Shown piece after piece: positions 34,601 to 43,571 of a DNA stretch of 64,000 nt. The DNA comes from Paenibacillus spongiae (GTDB taxonomy: Bacteria; Bacillota; Bacilli; Paenibacillales; Paenibacillaceae). Both the position numbers and the translations under genes were made by a program. Every line of letters starts with the position of its first letter. Position 1 is the first letter of the stretch. Under the pieces are notes generated by a model that searched no databases, was not told the DNA's origin, and saw only the letters and a list, made by a program, of their open reading frames with translations. The DNA lies in assembly GCF_024734895.1 (NCBI RefSeq), contig NZ_CP091430.1, positions 6,776,501-6,840,500 of the forward strand. The letters run 5' to 3'.

Positions 34601-34919
34601 TAGCTGTACAAAAAAAAGCAGATTGCCCGCTGCAATCTGCTCCATTCCACCCGATGACGATCTTATCTGAGGCCATAAACTGATTTAGATACTTGATTGA
34701 AGGCAAGTTTTCCTTGAATAAATCAAGCTCTGTTATCTCATCTTTAGTACGCCCGGCCGAATCCGGAACGCTCCGGGCTGACGCAGTCGGTTGCGGCCCG
34801 AATCGGTCCGTCCGGGACTGGTCGCGGCGTCCAGCTGCAGCTCTGCTCTTCCCCGGAACACTCCCTTCCGGCGCGGCCGCCGACGGTTCCGGCAACTCAT
34901 TCCCGCTTTCCATGACCAA
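34452..34919 (-). CDS. uncertain ORF after the isoprenoid enzyme gene
   Basis: An open frame starting 10 bases after the stop of the 794-residue isoprenoid enzyme. Its first 60 residues are Pro/Ala/Ser/Arg-rich and disordered ([24 protein letters not shown]). It then reads [20 protein letters not shown] and [13 protein letters not shown] before running through a terminator (34610-34640) into the acetyltransferase remnant. The part after the terminator is surely not functional. A short peptide with a Trp next to a prenyl-transferase gene recalls ComX, but the similarity is too faint to claim. No family recognised. Confidence 0.3.
   Translation of the reverse strand: MVMESGNELPEPSAAAPEGSVPGKSRAAAGRRDQSRTDRFGPQPTASARSVPDSAGRTKDEITELDLFKENLPSIKYLNQFMASDKIVIGWNGADCSGQSAFFCTAKKSRAKLSHYRRKQCMDWGEECLYYQGLLSETIRLLEPAASLLRIYHQG
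34610..34640 (-). terminator. terminator downstream of the isoprenoid enzyme gene
   Basis: GCAGATTGC (34618-34626) pairs with GCAATCTGC (34632-34640) around five bases; on the minus strand eight T follow. It ends the transcript of the isoprenoid gene and the short ORF behind it. Confidence 0.85.
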
Positions 34920-34929
34920 TAGTAAACCG

Positions 34930-37314
34930 TCAACAATCCCGGCTAATGATATAAGTCAGCAAATGTTTCAAAAATACGGGATTGCGCGGCAGCTGTTTCA
35001 GCTTCTTCATGGCGAGGCAGTAGTGCTCCCACATCTCTTTTTTGGCGCCCTCCCTGCCTAGGACAGTCACGAAAGTCGAGGTGTTGTTTTCAATGTCTTT
35101 GCCGGCGGGTTTCCCAAGTACATGCAGATCCCCTTCCGCATCAAGCAGGTCATCCTTGATCTGAAAGGCAATGCCCGCATGATAGGCAAATTTGGTTAAA
35201 CCAGCAATCTCCGCCTCCTCGGCTTTAGCGAGAATGGCCGGCATGACCAGCGATGCCTCAAAGGCGATTCCGGTTTTGTAAAAACATATGCTGTTCAATT
35301 GCTCCAGTGTCAGCACTTTTCCTTTGGATTGCAAATCCATCGCCTGGCCCGCACACATATCCCCCGCCCTTTGGGATGAATATTGCATCAGGGCCACCAC
35401 GACTTTGGCATCAAACCCGTCCAGGGAAGCCTGTTCTTCTACCGCCTTTTGAATCAGAAACAGGCCGGTCAATTCCGCGGTGGCGCTATCGTGCACCTCG
35501 TGCAGGGTTGGACGCCCTCTGCGGACGGACGCGTTGTCCTGCGACGGCAAATCGTCGAAGATCAGGGAGGCCGTATGCATATATTCCAACGATCTCAGCA
35601 GCGGAGCGATCGCGGCTGGCTGAAGCCCGTATTCCTCGACTCCCATGACCCAGGCCAATATGGGCCGCAGTCGTTTGCCGCCCCCTTCGAGACTGTAATT
35701 GGCGGAGTCGATCAACGCCTCCTTCATCGGCGGAATCCCGTCTTGCTTCAGAATGAGCAGCAGACTGTCGATTTGTTGGCGGACCGTTTTGACCTTATCA
35801 AGAAACTGCTGCTTTTCTCTCCGGTCGTTTTTCAGAACGGTCACCATCTGATCCCGGAGCAGCTTGTCGAAAAAATTCACATCGTCCGCTCTTCTGACCA
35901 TTTGCTGGACAAGTCGATTGAATTCCGGAATTCCGGAGGCGAATACGCCTACGATTTCGTTATACGTTTCCGCGCCTACGCGCTGCCTGCATCGTTTTAA
36001 ACCGTTGACGGCACGGTCGAGAATCACTTCCCGGGTTTTGGCGTCGGCGTCATACACGTGATGGATCAAATGCGAGATGACCGCCCAATACAGCTCAAAG
36101 GGATTGATCAAGTCCGGACGCTGGCCGCCGTAGGTCAAATAATACGTAAAGGGCGTCACCGCCCCGGCCTTCATATCTTCAAACATATCCGCAAAATCGT
36201 CGGCAAGCTGGTTATAGATGCCGTAATAAAAGGTTCGCTGGTCGAAGCCTTCGTCCGCAGGGGCATGAATGACAGACCGGACAATCAGCCGGGAAAAGGC
36301 GGATTTCAATATAATCGGCACATACAGCTCTTCGTTCGTGTAGTCCGGATTCGAGAGCTCCTTTGTCCGGTCCATATCCTGGGCATGAAAAAATATATAG
36401 GACTGTTCGAAAAAAAGGCGCTGCGTTTCCGGTCGCTGATGCCTCTTAATAAACGCGTAAGCGTCCCGAAGCTCGGCGTGAACGTACCGGATCATTTCCT
36501 TGTTCGGTTCGGTCAATTTCCCAAGTTCCGGCACGGTTCCGGTGAGAAGAGAGGTTCGGATCATGCGGCCATACTGTTCTTTTTCACGAACGGTTAAGAC
36601 GGGGGAATCAAGCAAATCGTCAATAAAAGGATATGTCAAGCCGTACGAATACCCGAGCCGAATCGCTTCATCCAGTCTGCGCGCACGCTCCGCAGGCGGT
36701 GTATGGTCGCCCATCTCTTCGATGACATGCAGAACAACTCCGGTAATGATTTTGATTAGCTTGCGCAGCGAGTGCTCAGCGTTCATTTCCTTCGGAATGT
36801 GCGCGGAAACGGTTTTTAGCTTGTCGATTACCCAGATTACGGCGGTTTCTATCCCTTCCTTCCGGGCCCAACGGTACAGCCCGGCCAAGCTCATAAACTC
36901 CGGCTCTGCCCTCCCGTTTGCCGCCGTGGAACGAATCAAGTAGCTTTTGACGTCGGCGACTACCTGCTGAATCCGGGTTTGGGTGGCGGGAGCATTCAGT
37001 AACTTGCCCAAATCCCGCATGAAAATATAGGAGACGCTACGATCCAGGTAACCATCCAATTTGCCCGTATGGATCAGCCAGCGTATATAGTTGTGATAAT
37101 CCCGGGAATCCGGTTTTCGAATGGCTTGTGAGAAAAAGGACAGTAGCGAATTGCTGCCCCTATGGCTTTTTTTCCACAATTGAAAGTCTTTTGTCAAAGC
37201 AGGTACATAGGTTTTTTCCTGGACCTGCTCGTATAGCATTGCAAAATATTGAGCCGCCTTTCGCTCGGCCAGCCGATACCACAGATCCGCTTGAAGCGTA
37301 ATTTCCTCATTCAT
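34930..37314 (-). CDS. two-domain isoprenoid enzyme: terpene-synthase-like half joined to a polyprenyl diphosphate synthase
   Basis: Predicted 794 residues, two to three times the size of a prenyl synthase. The C-terminal part (about 500-794) is a trans-isoprenyl diphosphate synthase with GGGKRLR (544-550), first Asp-rich motif FDDLPSQD (586-593) followed by RRGRPTLHE, and second Asp-rich motif IKDDLLD (719-725). The N-terminal part is all-helical and has YPFIDDLLDSP (DDxxD at 232-236) and NQLADDFADMFED (368-380), which recall the two metal motifs of class I terpene synthases. The protein may make a prenyl diphosphate and cyclise it. The ATG at 37314 follows CGAGGGAG. Confidence 0.75.
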   Translation of the reverse strand: MNEEITLQADLWYRLAERKAAQYFAMLYEQVQEKTYVPALTKDFQLWKKSHRGSNSLLSFFSQAIRKPDSRDYHNYIRWLIHTGKLDGYLDRSVSYIFMRDLGKLLNAPATQTRIQQVVADVKSYLIRSTAANGRAEPEFMSLAGLYRWARKEGIETAVIWVIDKLKTVSAHIPKEMNAEHSLRKLIKIITGVVLHVIEEMGDHTPPAERARRLDEAIRLGYSYGLTYPFIDDLLDSPVLTVREKEQYGRMIRTSLLTGTVPELGKLTEPNKEMIRYVHAELRDAYAFIKRHQRPETQRLFFEQSYIFFHAQDMDRTKELSNPDYTNEELYVPIILKSAFSRLIVRSVIHAPADEGFDQRTFYYGIYNQLADDFADMFEDMKAGAVTPFTYYLTYGGQRPDLINPFELYWAVISHLIHHVYDADAKTREVILDRAVNGLKRCRQRVGAETYNEIVGVFASGIPEFNRLVQQMVRRADDVNFFDKLLRDQMVTVLKNDRREKQQFLDKVKTVRQQIDSLLLILKQDGIPPMKEALIDSANYSLEGGGKRLRPILAWVMGVEEYGLQPAAIAPLLRSLEYMHTASLIFDDLPSQDNASVRRGRPTLHEVHDSATAELTGLFLIQKAVEEQASLDGFDAKVVVALMQYSSQRAGDMCAGQAMDLQSKGKVLTLEQLNSICFYKTGIAFEASLVMPAILAKAEEAEIAGLTKFAYHAGIAFQIKDDLLDAEGDLHVLGKPAGKDIENNTSTFVTVLGREGAKKEMWEHYCLAMKKLKQLPRNPVFLKHLLTYIISRDC

Positions 37315-37519
37315 AGGACAGCTCCCTCGACTTCTGTTGTTGTTAAACAAGAACCCCTAAAAGGGATTAGGTTTACATTTCTATACGTTGAAAGTCGGGG
37401 TCGGGTTACGAAATCGGCTGAGTTGGAAGGTTTTCCCTGCGTTTTTGCGGGGTTGGCTTTGCGTTTTATGGTCGGGTATTCCGAGGGTGTCATTCCGATC
37501 CTGCCGCATAACGCCTTGG

Positions 37520-37755
37520 AAAAACGTCGAGCTATCTGCTGCTTTTACCCTCGCCCAGCTCATCGTAAACGGTTTGAATTTCACGAAAAAAGGGGTCTCC
37601 ACCATCGGGAAAACGTGGGTCGCATTCCAGAAAGCCAAGTGCCCGTCAGGACGAAGAACCTGCCATGCCTTGGTGTACCGAACTTCAGGATCGATCCAGT
37701 TCCAAGCGGTCGCGGCGAATACCGAATCAAAACCTATTATCTTCTGCCCGTTCAC
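37520..37755 (-). pseudogene. class I SAM methyltransferase remnant with frameshift
   Basis: The frame reads FDSVFAATAWNWIDPEVRYT and KAWQVLRPDGHLAFWNATHV, the motif IV-VI region of a methyltransferase. At about 37595 the similarity moves to another frame (GDPFFREIQTVYDELGEG). The SAM-binding N-terminus is missing and the left part is replaced by a dispersed repeat. Confidence 0.75.
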
Positions 37756-37845
37756 TCCTAGCAGTAGATCTGTACAAAACCCGTGTGACCCACCGCGGCG
37801 GTGGATCCTTTTGCTATTTTATTGAGCTATCTCCCCGTTGCGCAA
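37743..37845 (+). repeat. diverged copy of the dispersed repeat, class A
   Basis: Left CTGCCCGTTCACTC, centre CCACCGCGGCGGTGG, then ATCCTTTTGCTATTTTATTG, right AGCTATCTCCCCGTTGCGC. Confidence 0.65.
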
Positions 37846-37917
37846 TAAATATTAGTTACAGGAATTAATAACGAAATTATTTTTCTCAGTGTGGCATCAA
37901 AATAACTCAACCGTAAT

Positions 37918-37980
37918 CGCTTAACTAACGGGACACGTTAGTTCAATGCACCACGGAGCAGTCTGCACCTTGCAGGTGGG
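37918..37980 (-). repeat. inverted partial copy of the dispersed repeat, class C
   Basis: On the minus strand it reads CAAGGTGCAGACTGCTCCGT, then GGTGCATTGAACTAACG and CCCGTTAGTTAAG, as in the copies at 46230 and 63418 but in the opposite orientation. Confidence 0.65.
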
Positions 37981-38109
37981 AAATAATATTTATTTAGAAG
38001 AAGTCAGGTTTGCATTCTTCAATGGCATCTATATCATGAAAGTAAATTGAAGGATTCACCGTACAAATTATGCATTGTCTATCTAATTTGCGAAAGGTAG
38101 GCTAACAGG

Positions 38110-38345
38110 ATGAATCATGTAAAAGGATTGGATCTCGGAATCCCTATCGTAGATCTCGAAAAATCCGTAAAATGGTATGAAACGCACTTGGGGTGTGAAC
38201 TCATAGGTTAAATTACAGGTACCGCGGCTTTGCGGCTGACACCCCATCAAGTAATCACTCTCTTTTCACCAGAAGGGGAAAAGCCGGGCAGTTATTGGTA
38301 TCCGGGAGAGGACTACAAGGAGAATGACCTGCAGGACCTCGAGCT
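38110..38345 (+). pseudogene. VOC/glyoxalase-family protein, interrupted
   Basis: Starts MNHVKGLDLGIPIVDLEKSV and KWYETHLGCELIG, the N-terminal strand and helix of a VOC protein, then hits an in-frame TAA. The following frame LRLTPHQVITLFSPEGEK fits the same domain. The gene is cut off at about 38345, where other sequence begins. Confidence 0.7.
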
Positions 38346-38395
38346 TATTTGTGGGGGGGGGCGACAGGGCCCCACACACAACTCTTGCTAAATTA

Positions 38396-38739
38396 TAGGG
38401 GATTGTGTGAGGATCAGTATGATATTGTGGCCTACTATGTTCACCGACTTGGAGATGATAAGGTCGGTTGTGGTGGAGTTTTTCCGGGGGGGGAGAGCCG
38501 CTGCTTTCGTCACTGCAGATGCAGGGCGGTATACGCTCACTCATGAACTTGGCCACGTATTACTCGGTCCAGCACACTCGAATGACCCCAACAACCTGAT
38601 GTATACTCCGACACGGACAGATCGTGTTCCGGCTTTAAATCCAGATCAGTGTGATATAATTTTTAATAGTCCGTTTGTAAAAAATAAAGAAAATAGATAC
38701 ATACTACCACTACGGAATCATGGTCCTAACAATCAGTAG
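38396..38739 (+). pseudogene. metzincin-type zinc metalloprotease remnant
   Basis: The frame contains YTLTHELGHVLLGPAHSNDP and NNLMYTPTRTD, that is HExxHxxGxxH with a Met-turn, the signature of metzincin metalloproteases. Upstream the matching frame is a different one (CEDQYDIVAYYVHRLGDDK); a run of G at 38487-38493 marks the shift. The N-terminal part and any signal peptide are missing. Confidence 0.75.
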
Positions 38740-38740
38740 T

Positions 38741-38880
38741 CCTGGATCCGATGGCCGTTACATTTGCTGCACTCTCTACGGACATCAAAGAATCTAGCAA
38801 AATATTCACCGCGGCAGTTCCCAATAAATAGATATTTTTCAACGTAAGCGTAAACACTGATTTTTTGAAGTAAAGCGTTA
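38741..38880. repeat. second repeat family, copy 1
   Basis: Begins CCTGGATCCGATGGCCGTTA and contains CACCGCGGCAGTTCCCAATAA and TTCAACGTAAGCGTAA. The same blocks, in the same order, occur at 45023-45118, and the first block again at 39331. Confidence 0.55.
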
Positions 38881-38996
38881 AAGCGTTGTTGGTTTCTGGT
38901 TATCTTGTCCAATACCATGATTTAATTTTCGTGTGCAATCAAGATGGCTCGGCAAGGCGGTTGGCTAATCCACACAGGAGACTGGTGGTGAGGCCT

Positions 38997-39108
38997 GTGG
39001 AAGCAAAGGACGTACTAAGGGTTGATGATACAATTCGGCAGCTTAATTGTATCGATGATCGCACTAACGGTCACGATCGTCCTTGCGTTAAACCACAAAA
39101 AGAAATAA
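38997..39108 (+). pseudogene. putative holin-like toxin (Hol-Tox), frameshifted by one G
   Basis: The frame from ATG at 39025 gives MIQFGSLIVSMIALTVTIVL ending LNHKKK, the membrane helix and basic tail of the Hol-Tox family found in Firmicutes and likened to type I toxins. The usual beginning (VEAKDVL) is encoded just upstream from GTG at 38997, behind GGTGAGG, but one base out of frame. Removing one G from AAGGGTTG would restore VEAKDVLRLMIQFG. The gene is therefore probably inactive, or starts at the ATG with a very short ribosome-site distance. Confidence 0.7.
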
Positions 39109-39146
39109 ACCGTCCTGCTACCTGGTAAGTATGCGGCGGTTTATTT
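39103..39146. terminator. bidirectional terminator at the Hol-Tox 3' end
   Basis: AAATAAACCG (39103-39112) pairs with CGGTTTATTT (39137-39146). It overlaps the toxin stop codon, as in type I toxin loci where toxin mRNA and antisense RNA end in one region. Confidence 0.6.
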
Positions 39147-39199
39147 CGTCCATATAGACCTGTGAGCCAGCCCCCTTGGAGGGTTACTGTGATGCACAG

Positions 39200-39231
39200 C
39201 CCGGATGTTAGCGCATCCGGGTTTTATTTTT
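39200..39231 (+). terminator. Rho-independent terminator
   Basis: CCCGGATG (39200-39207) pairs with CATCCGGG (39214-39221), followed by TTTTATTTTT. Confidence 0.85.
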
Positions 39232-39419
39232 CCCAAGGGGCCGTTAATATATTCAGTTTATCATAAGCGTGTTACTGTTTCCAGTTCAGACGGTTGCACC
39301 ATTAAAGGTGCAACGCAGGACTTCTCTCTCCTGGATCCAATGGCCGTTAGGATCTCGATCGTATTCAGCACTTTCGTCGTTGTGAACACATTAGGGATGC
39401 CCTCTTCTTCCGACGCCGT

Positions 39420-40805
39420 CTATTTCTTCTGTTCGTCCAGCAAAGCTTGGGTGAAGGTGGTCATATGATCCAGGAACGCCTTCGGTTCGAGCGTGCCGGC
39501 CATCACTTCCGCCCATTTCGTGTCGAACTCTTTGGCGTTGTCAACCGGAATGTAAGGCGGCAGCTTCGGCGTATTCTTGAGCACCTGTAATGCGAAAGCG
39601 ATAACCGGATCTGTCTCCGCTTTGGCTTCGAGATACGGGTTATCCTTGATGCCCGAAATCCAGCCTAAATGCTTCTGAAACGATTCGGCCCCGGCCTTCG
39701 ACGAGGTCATCCATTTCAACAGCGCCCACGCAGCCTCTTTATTTTCTTTCTTGCCGGCCGTCGTCAGCGAGAACGACCATCCTCCGATCCACAGCGATTC
39801 CATCGGCATCGGCGCGATTGTCAGATCCGGGTTTAGCTCCAGAAATCCCCACAAGAGTGGCGTTACATGCGGCTCCATCAGCGATTTACCCGCCAAGAGT
39901 CTTCCGGTATTTTCCGGCAAGGTGGAATGTAATTTGGCCATCCGCTCATCGTCGATGTTCTCCCGTTTGAAATCGACGATCCACTGCAGCGCCTCGACAA
40001 TGACCGGATCATTGTAAGTAACTTTATTTTCCGCCTCGTTGAAGTAGTTGGACGCATCCGCGCCGTTCAGATAAGCCATCGTAATCAAGCTGTTGTTACC
40101 CCCGTAAATCTCATTCGGGGCGAACGTCGTCATCACCTGCTCCCCGTTCTCTGTTACCCAGAATTTTTTTAGAAAATCGCCTAACTCCTGCAGTGAATTG
40201 ATCTCCGGCAGCTCCGTGAACCCGTATTGCTCCAGAACGTCGTTATTGATCGCTAGCGCAAAGTTCGGGTCAACCGAGACCGGCAGTGCCCATACAGCCC
40301 CGGTAGAATCGACGGATCGCTTATAGGCCGGCTCGTAATAGAGCTCGGGCGTAATATCGGGACTCTTGTTCAGGTAAGGCGTCAAATCCTCGATCATACT
40401 ATCTTTGCGCAAGTCGGCGGCTAGAGCGTTCGATGAAATCACATCCGGAATCTCGCCAGCAGCGATGAGTGCTGCGAGATCTGCGGTCGTCTGCTCCATA
40501 AACGTGACTTTGATATTCGGATAATCTTTATTAAAGTCTTCGAACACCTTGGCAAAATGTTCTGTATACATTCCGCCCCAAACAGTCAGTAACTTAACCT
40601 CGCCTTTCAGATCAGCCAGATTGACGGCAGGTTCACCGCCATCCTTTCCCTCATTGAGCTCGTTGGCCGTCCCGCTGTTCGTTTCCGTTCCGGATCCCGG
40701 TTCTTCGCTCGCGTTGTTCCCGCCGCAAGCCGCTAGCATCGCAATCATCAGCATAACCGCACATACAGCGCCGATCCATTTAAATCCCCTGCGATACGTT
40801 TTCAT
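39420..40805 (-). CDS. extracellular sugar-binding lipoprotein of an ABC transporter
   Basis: Predicted 461 residues. The lipoprotein signal MKTYRRGFKWIGAVCAVMLM ends with the lipobox MLAAC, and a Ser/Thr/Gly linker follows. The mature part is a cluster B solute-binding protein: KLLTVWGGMYTEHFAKVFED, then DVISSNALAADL and WALLKWMTSSKAGAESFQKH. It would bind a sugar or oligosaccharide outside the membrane. No permease or ATPase genes are adjacent. GGAGGAGTTAAACGAGG precedes ATG. The GH32/43-like gene lies upstream in the same direction, separated by decayed DNA, and both may answer to the LacI regulator. Confidence 0.9.
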   Translation of the reverse strand: MKTYRRGFKWIGAVCAVMLMIAMLAACGGNNASEEPGSGTETNSGTANELNEGKDGGEPAVNLADLKGEVKLLTVWGGMYTEHFAKVFEDFNKDYPNIKVTFMEQTTADLAALIAAGEIPDVISSNALAADLRKDSMIEDLTPYLNKSPDITPELYYEPAYKRSVDSTGAVWALPVSVDPNFALAINNDVLEQYGFTELPEINSLQELGDFLKKFWVTENGEQVMTTFAPNEIYGGNNSLITMAYLNGADASNYFNEAENKVTYNDPVIVEALQWIVDFKRENIDDERMAKLHSTLPENTGRLLAGKSLMEPHVTPLLWGFLELNPDLTIAPMPMESLWIGGWSFSLTTAGKKENKEAAWALLKWMTSSKAGAESFQKHLGWISGIKDNPYLEAKAETDPVIAFALQVLKNTPKLPPYIPVDNAKEFDTKWAEVMAGTLEPKAFLDHMTTFTQALLDEQKK

Positions 40806-41184
40806 CCTCGTTTAACTCCTCCAATTAAGTATTTGTGTTTCCGGTCGAATCACGGTGATTGGCCATCAATCGTCATCGCGATTTGAATCGGGATATGTGA
40901 ATCATTCTGCGAGTAATAATGCTGCAGCAGCTGACACCCTCCGCTTTACGGCAAATCGATCTCGTATTCCTCCTACTGCTTTTCATCGAGCGTAAACCGT
41001 ATCCGATTTGCTCCAGCCTAGTCCGAGATGGCGACGCCTGCGGGAGCTCTTTAAAAATCGGCAGCGCGCTGCTTAATATGAGGACCGTCGGCATCCTTGG
41101 CGCCCTGTTCCCTCCACTGCTTGATGACTTGCGAATAGAATCGGTTCCGTCAATGCCACCACCGGAATCGAAAGCCTTTCTGGT
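40806..41184 (-). other. decayed region between two sugar genes
   Basis: About 380 bases in which all minus-strand frames are broken. Short pieces such as NRIRFTLDEKQ and PIQIAMTIDG suggest that a gene, perhaps part of the same sugar operon, has decayed here. No start, terminator or recognisable domain. Confidence 0.35.
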
Positions 41185-42786
41185 CTAATCTATATTCATT
41201 TCCCAAGCACGAAAGGATTCGCATTCAGCCACACCGTCAGAGACTACGATTCCAACACGCCCGGTAAAGGTTTCTGGAACATAAAAAGTCTGAACATAAT
41301 AATCATCCACATACAATTCCATGAAATCACCTCGTGCCAGGATTCGAATCGTATGCCGACTTCCATGCCTCAAATCAGATGCATTGGCATGTCCGTAGGG
41401 GCCAGCAGTATCCTGACAATCGAAAGCCAGTGTACCCTTTAAGGGTCCTGAACGACCGTCTACAAGTCCCATACCGCTATAAATATCTTTACGGAAGTTA
41501 TAATCACTGATCTTGTGATCCGAATATTGGATATAACCCGTGCGCGTTACTCCGTGCGTATCTACCACCATTGCCGTTCCGCTGTTTGTCCCGCTTTCCA
41601 TATAGATTCCAATATGCGCTGCATGGTGATGAGTTTCGATTAGTGTTCTGCTCTCGCACAATTCAACATTCCCTTCAATAATGAAGCCTTTTTGTACGTC
41701 GAACATCTTCTCGAACATTAGAATGATTCCGTCTCGGCTAGCTTGAATAATGAATTTATCCTTCTCTAGGCGATAATGATCACGTTCGCCTTTAACTTGG
41801 GGCAAGGGATGAACGATATCAAGTTTACTTAATCGTGTTTCCTCCCCCTTGGCTGCATCGTTACCTGACCAGTATCCCAAGCGCAAGTGTCCATCTACAT
41901 TCAATAGACGTTTGAATGGTGCAATAGTGAAGCTTTGACTAGGTACTGCAGGACTCGTCCCCTTACATAACCAAGTTGCGCACAGAATTCCCTCTGGTGA
42001 GTGAATCGTATGAGAGAGCCACGTGATTTCGTGATGCGATGTCCCACAAAGCCTGAACATCTCTCTGTCCGGAACATAAGGTCCTTCCGGCTGATCAGCA
42101 ACAAAGGTATATAGGGAATACCCTAAGCTATCCATGTACTGACGTCCTGACATATTCAGATAATATTTGCCGTTCATCTTCTCGCAAAAATTCACTTCCA
42201 TATGATGCGGAGGCGTTGTTCCCCAATGAATTACAGGCGGAGGAAGTATTTCCCACTCCAATCCATCTCTGCTCTTTAACATCCCGCATGAAGGCGGTCC
42301 AATGTCGTTGCGCACTTCACTAGAGATATATCCAAAATAAACTTCATTTCCATCAGCATCCACATCATCGAGAACAACGATTTCATCCCATCTCTGTTCA
42401 TAATAACGATTATCTATACCTACATCGTAAGTGTCACCCAAGTGTTCCCATTCCAAGAGGTTCCTGGATCGATATGATTTAAAATGAATACCTTTCTGTG
42501 GATTAGTGCAGGTAGGGTGGTACATAAAATAATCTCCAAATCGATGAAAGCTGAAACCTCCATGACTTCCAACGATAGGAAGTGTATCTTCACAGAACAA
42601 TTCCCAATGAACTCCATCTTTTGACTTGAACAGATCAATCGCATACGAACTATTATTCAATTCGTTTATATTGGACCTCACATTAAACATGGCATAATAA
42701 TGTCCTTCATAAAATAAGGTGTAATTTTCCCATGCGGCCTTGTACGGGTTCTTATTCAAGTCTATTACTTTGATATACAAAACCAT
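41185..42786 (-). CDS. GH32/GH43-like glycoside hydrolase
   Basis: Predicted 533 residues. The first ~330 residues look like a five-bladed propeller of the GH32/GH43/GH68 type, with repeated blade signatures (DLFKSKDGVHWELF, FKSYRSRNLLEWEHLG, CGMLKSRDGLEWEIL). The C-terminal ~200 residues look like the GH32 beta-sandwich (SGTAMVVDTHGVTRTGYIQY, VDDYYVQTFYVPETFTGRVG). It would cleave fructan-type or arabinose-type glycosides; no signal peptide is present, so it acts inside the cell. The catalytic Asp/Glu residues cannot be assigned by eye. GGGAGCGG precedes ATG. Confidence 0.72.
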   Translation of the reverse strand: MVLYIKVIDLNKNPYKAAWENYTLFYEGHYYAMFNVRSNINELNNSSYAIDLFKSKDGVHWELFCEDTLPIVGSHGGFSFHRFGDYFMYHPTCTNPQKGIHFKSYRSRNLLEWEHLGDTYDVGIDNRYYEQRWDEIVVLDDVDADGNEVYFGYISSEVRNDIGPPSCGMLKSRDGLEWEILPPPVIHWGTTPPHHMEVNFCEKMNGKYYLNMSGRQYMDSLGYSLYTFVADQPEGPYVPDREMFRLCGTSHHEITWLSHTIHSPEGILCATWLCKGTSPAVPSQSFTIAPFKRLLNVDGHLRLGYWSGNDAAKGEETRLSKLDIVHPLPQVKGERDHYRLEKDKFIIQASRDGIILMFEKMFDVQKGFIIEGNVELCESRTLIETHHHAAHIGIYMESGTNSGTAMVVDTHGVTRTGYIQYSDHKISDYNFRKDIYSGMGLVDGRSGPLKGTLAFDCQDTAGPYGHANASDLRHGSRHTIRILARGDFMELYVDDYYVQTFYVPETFTGRVGIVVSDGVAECESFRAWEMNID

Positions 42787-43504
42787 TCCGCTCCCTTAAT
42801 TGAAATGTAATCGTATTAAACTGAAAATAATCAGGTCATAGTTTTTATAGTTAAAAAGAGCTTTTGCACTGACCCCTCGAATCGGAATATATCGTTGCCG
42901 TTAATCCGAATATCCGCTCCATCATATTCAATGTAACCGCTTGCGATATGCTCGCTAAAAACATATCCGCAGAGCACTGCCTTGCCTCCTCCTTAACGCC
43001 TTCGTTCACAAATTCCACAGGAACTCGTTCGAATGCATCCTAGTCAGCAATTGTAAAATGCACACAACAACCTTCATCCTGAGAGTTTTCAAAACACCGA
43101 TATCAAATCTTCTATAGGATTCACCCCACTTATTTAATAGTTAGAATTTTACTTTCATCTTTCCATTAAAATTTAGTAATAACGTTTTAATTTACCTTTT
43201 CGATTATAGCCGACTTAACGTTGTATCGCAATCAAAAAGTGAACGAGATTATTTCGACCTGTTTTGCCAGAACGGCATTAGGACACGATTAATTCGGTTG
43301 TGAAAATTCTAGCTCATCGACCGTAGGAAATGCCGAAAATCCATGTTCATTTCTCATCTTGTAGATGATTTTATTAAAAATGCGCAGAAAATATTGAAAT
43401 TCAATAAAAAATAATTTATCGTTTTAACTTTAAAACTGATGTTTAATAAAAACTAAAATAAACTTTTGTTTTTATTCCTTGTAATTGGAAAGAAAGCTGT
43501 GAAA
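42787..43504. other. long regulatory/decayed intergenic region
   Basis: About 720 bases between the GH gene and the divergent LacI gene. A minus-strand frame near 42840-42990 (FSEHIASGYIEYDGADIRIN) looks like the end of a lost gene. AATAACGTTTT near 43180 resembles a half operator of the palindrome found before the LacI gene. The rest is AT-rich with no gene seen. Confidence 0.4.
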
Positions 43505-43551
43505 TTGACGTTATATTCTCTCCTCTGATAAAATCAAATGAATAACGTTAT
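43505..43551 (+). promoter_or_regulatory. promoter and palindromic operator of the LacI-family gene
   Basis: TTGACG (43505-43510), 18 bases, TAAAAT (43529-43534), then the perfect palindrome ATAACGTTAT (43542-43551), with CG at its centre as in LacI/CcpA-type operators. Its place just after the start site suggests autorepression. Confidence 0.6.
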
Positions 43552-43571
43552 AAACTAAGGAGCGGCAAAGA

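Noticed and set aside
35253-36943. Plus-strand frames of 131-205 codons opposite the isoprenoid enzyme
   Set aside because: Antisense shadows of a long GC-rich gene with clear motifs on the minus strand.
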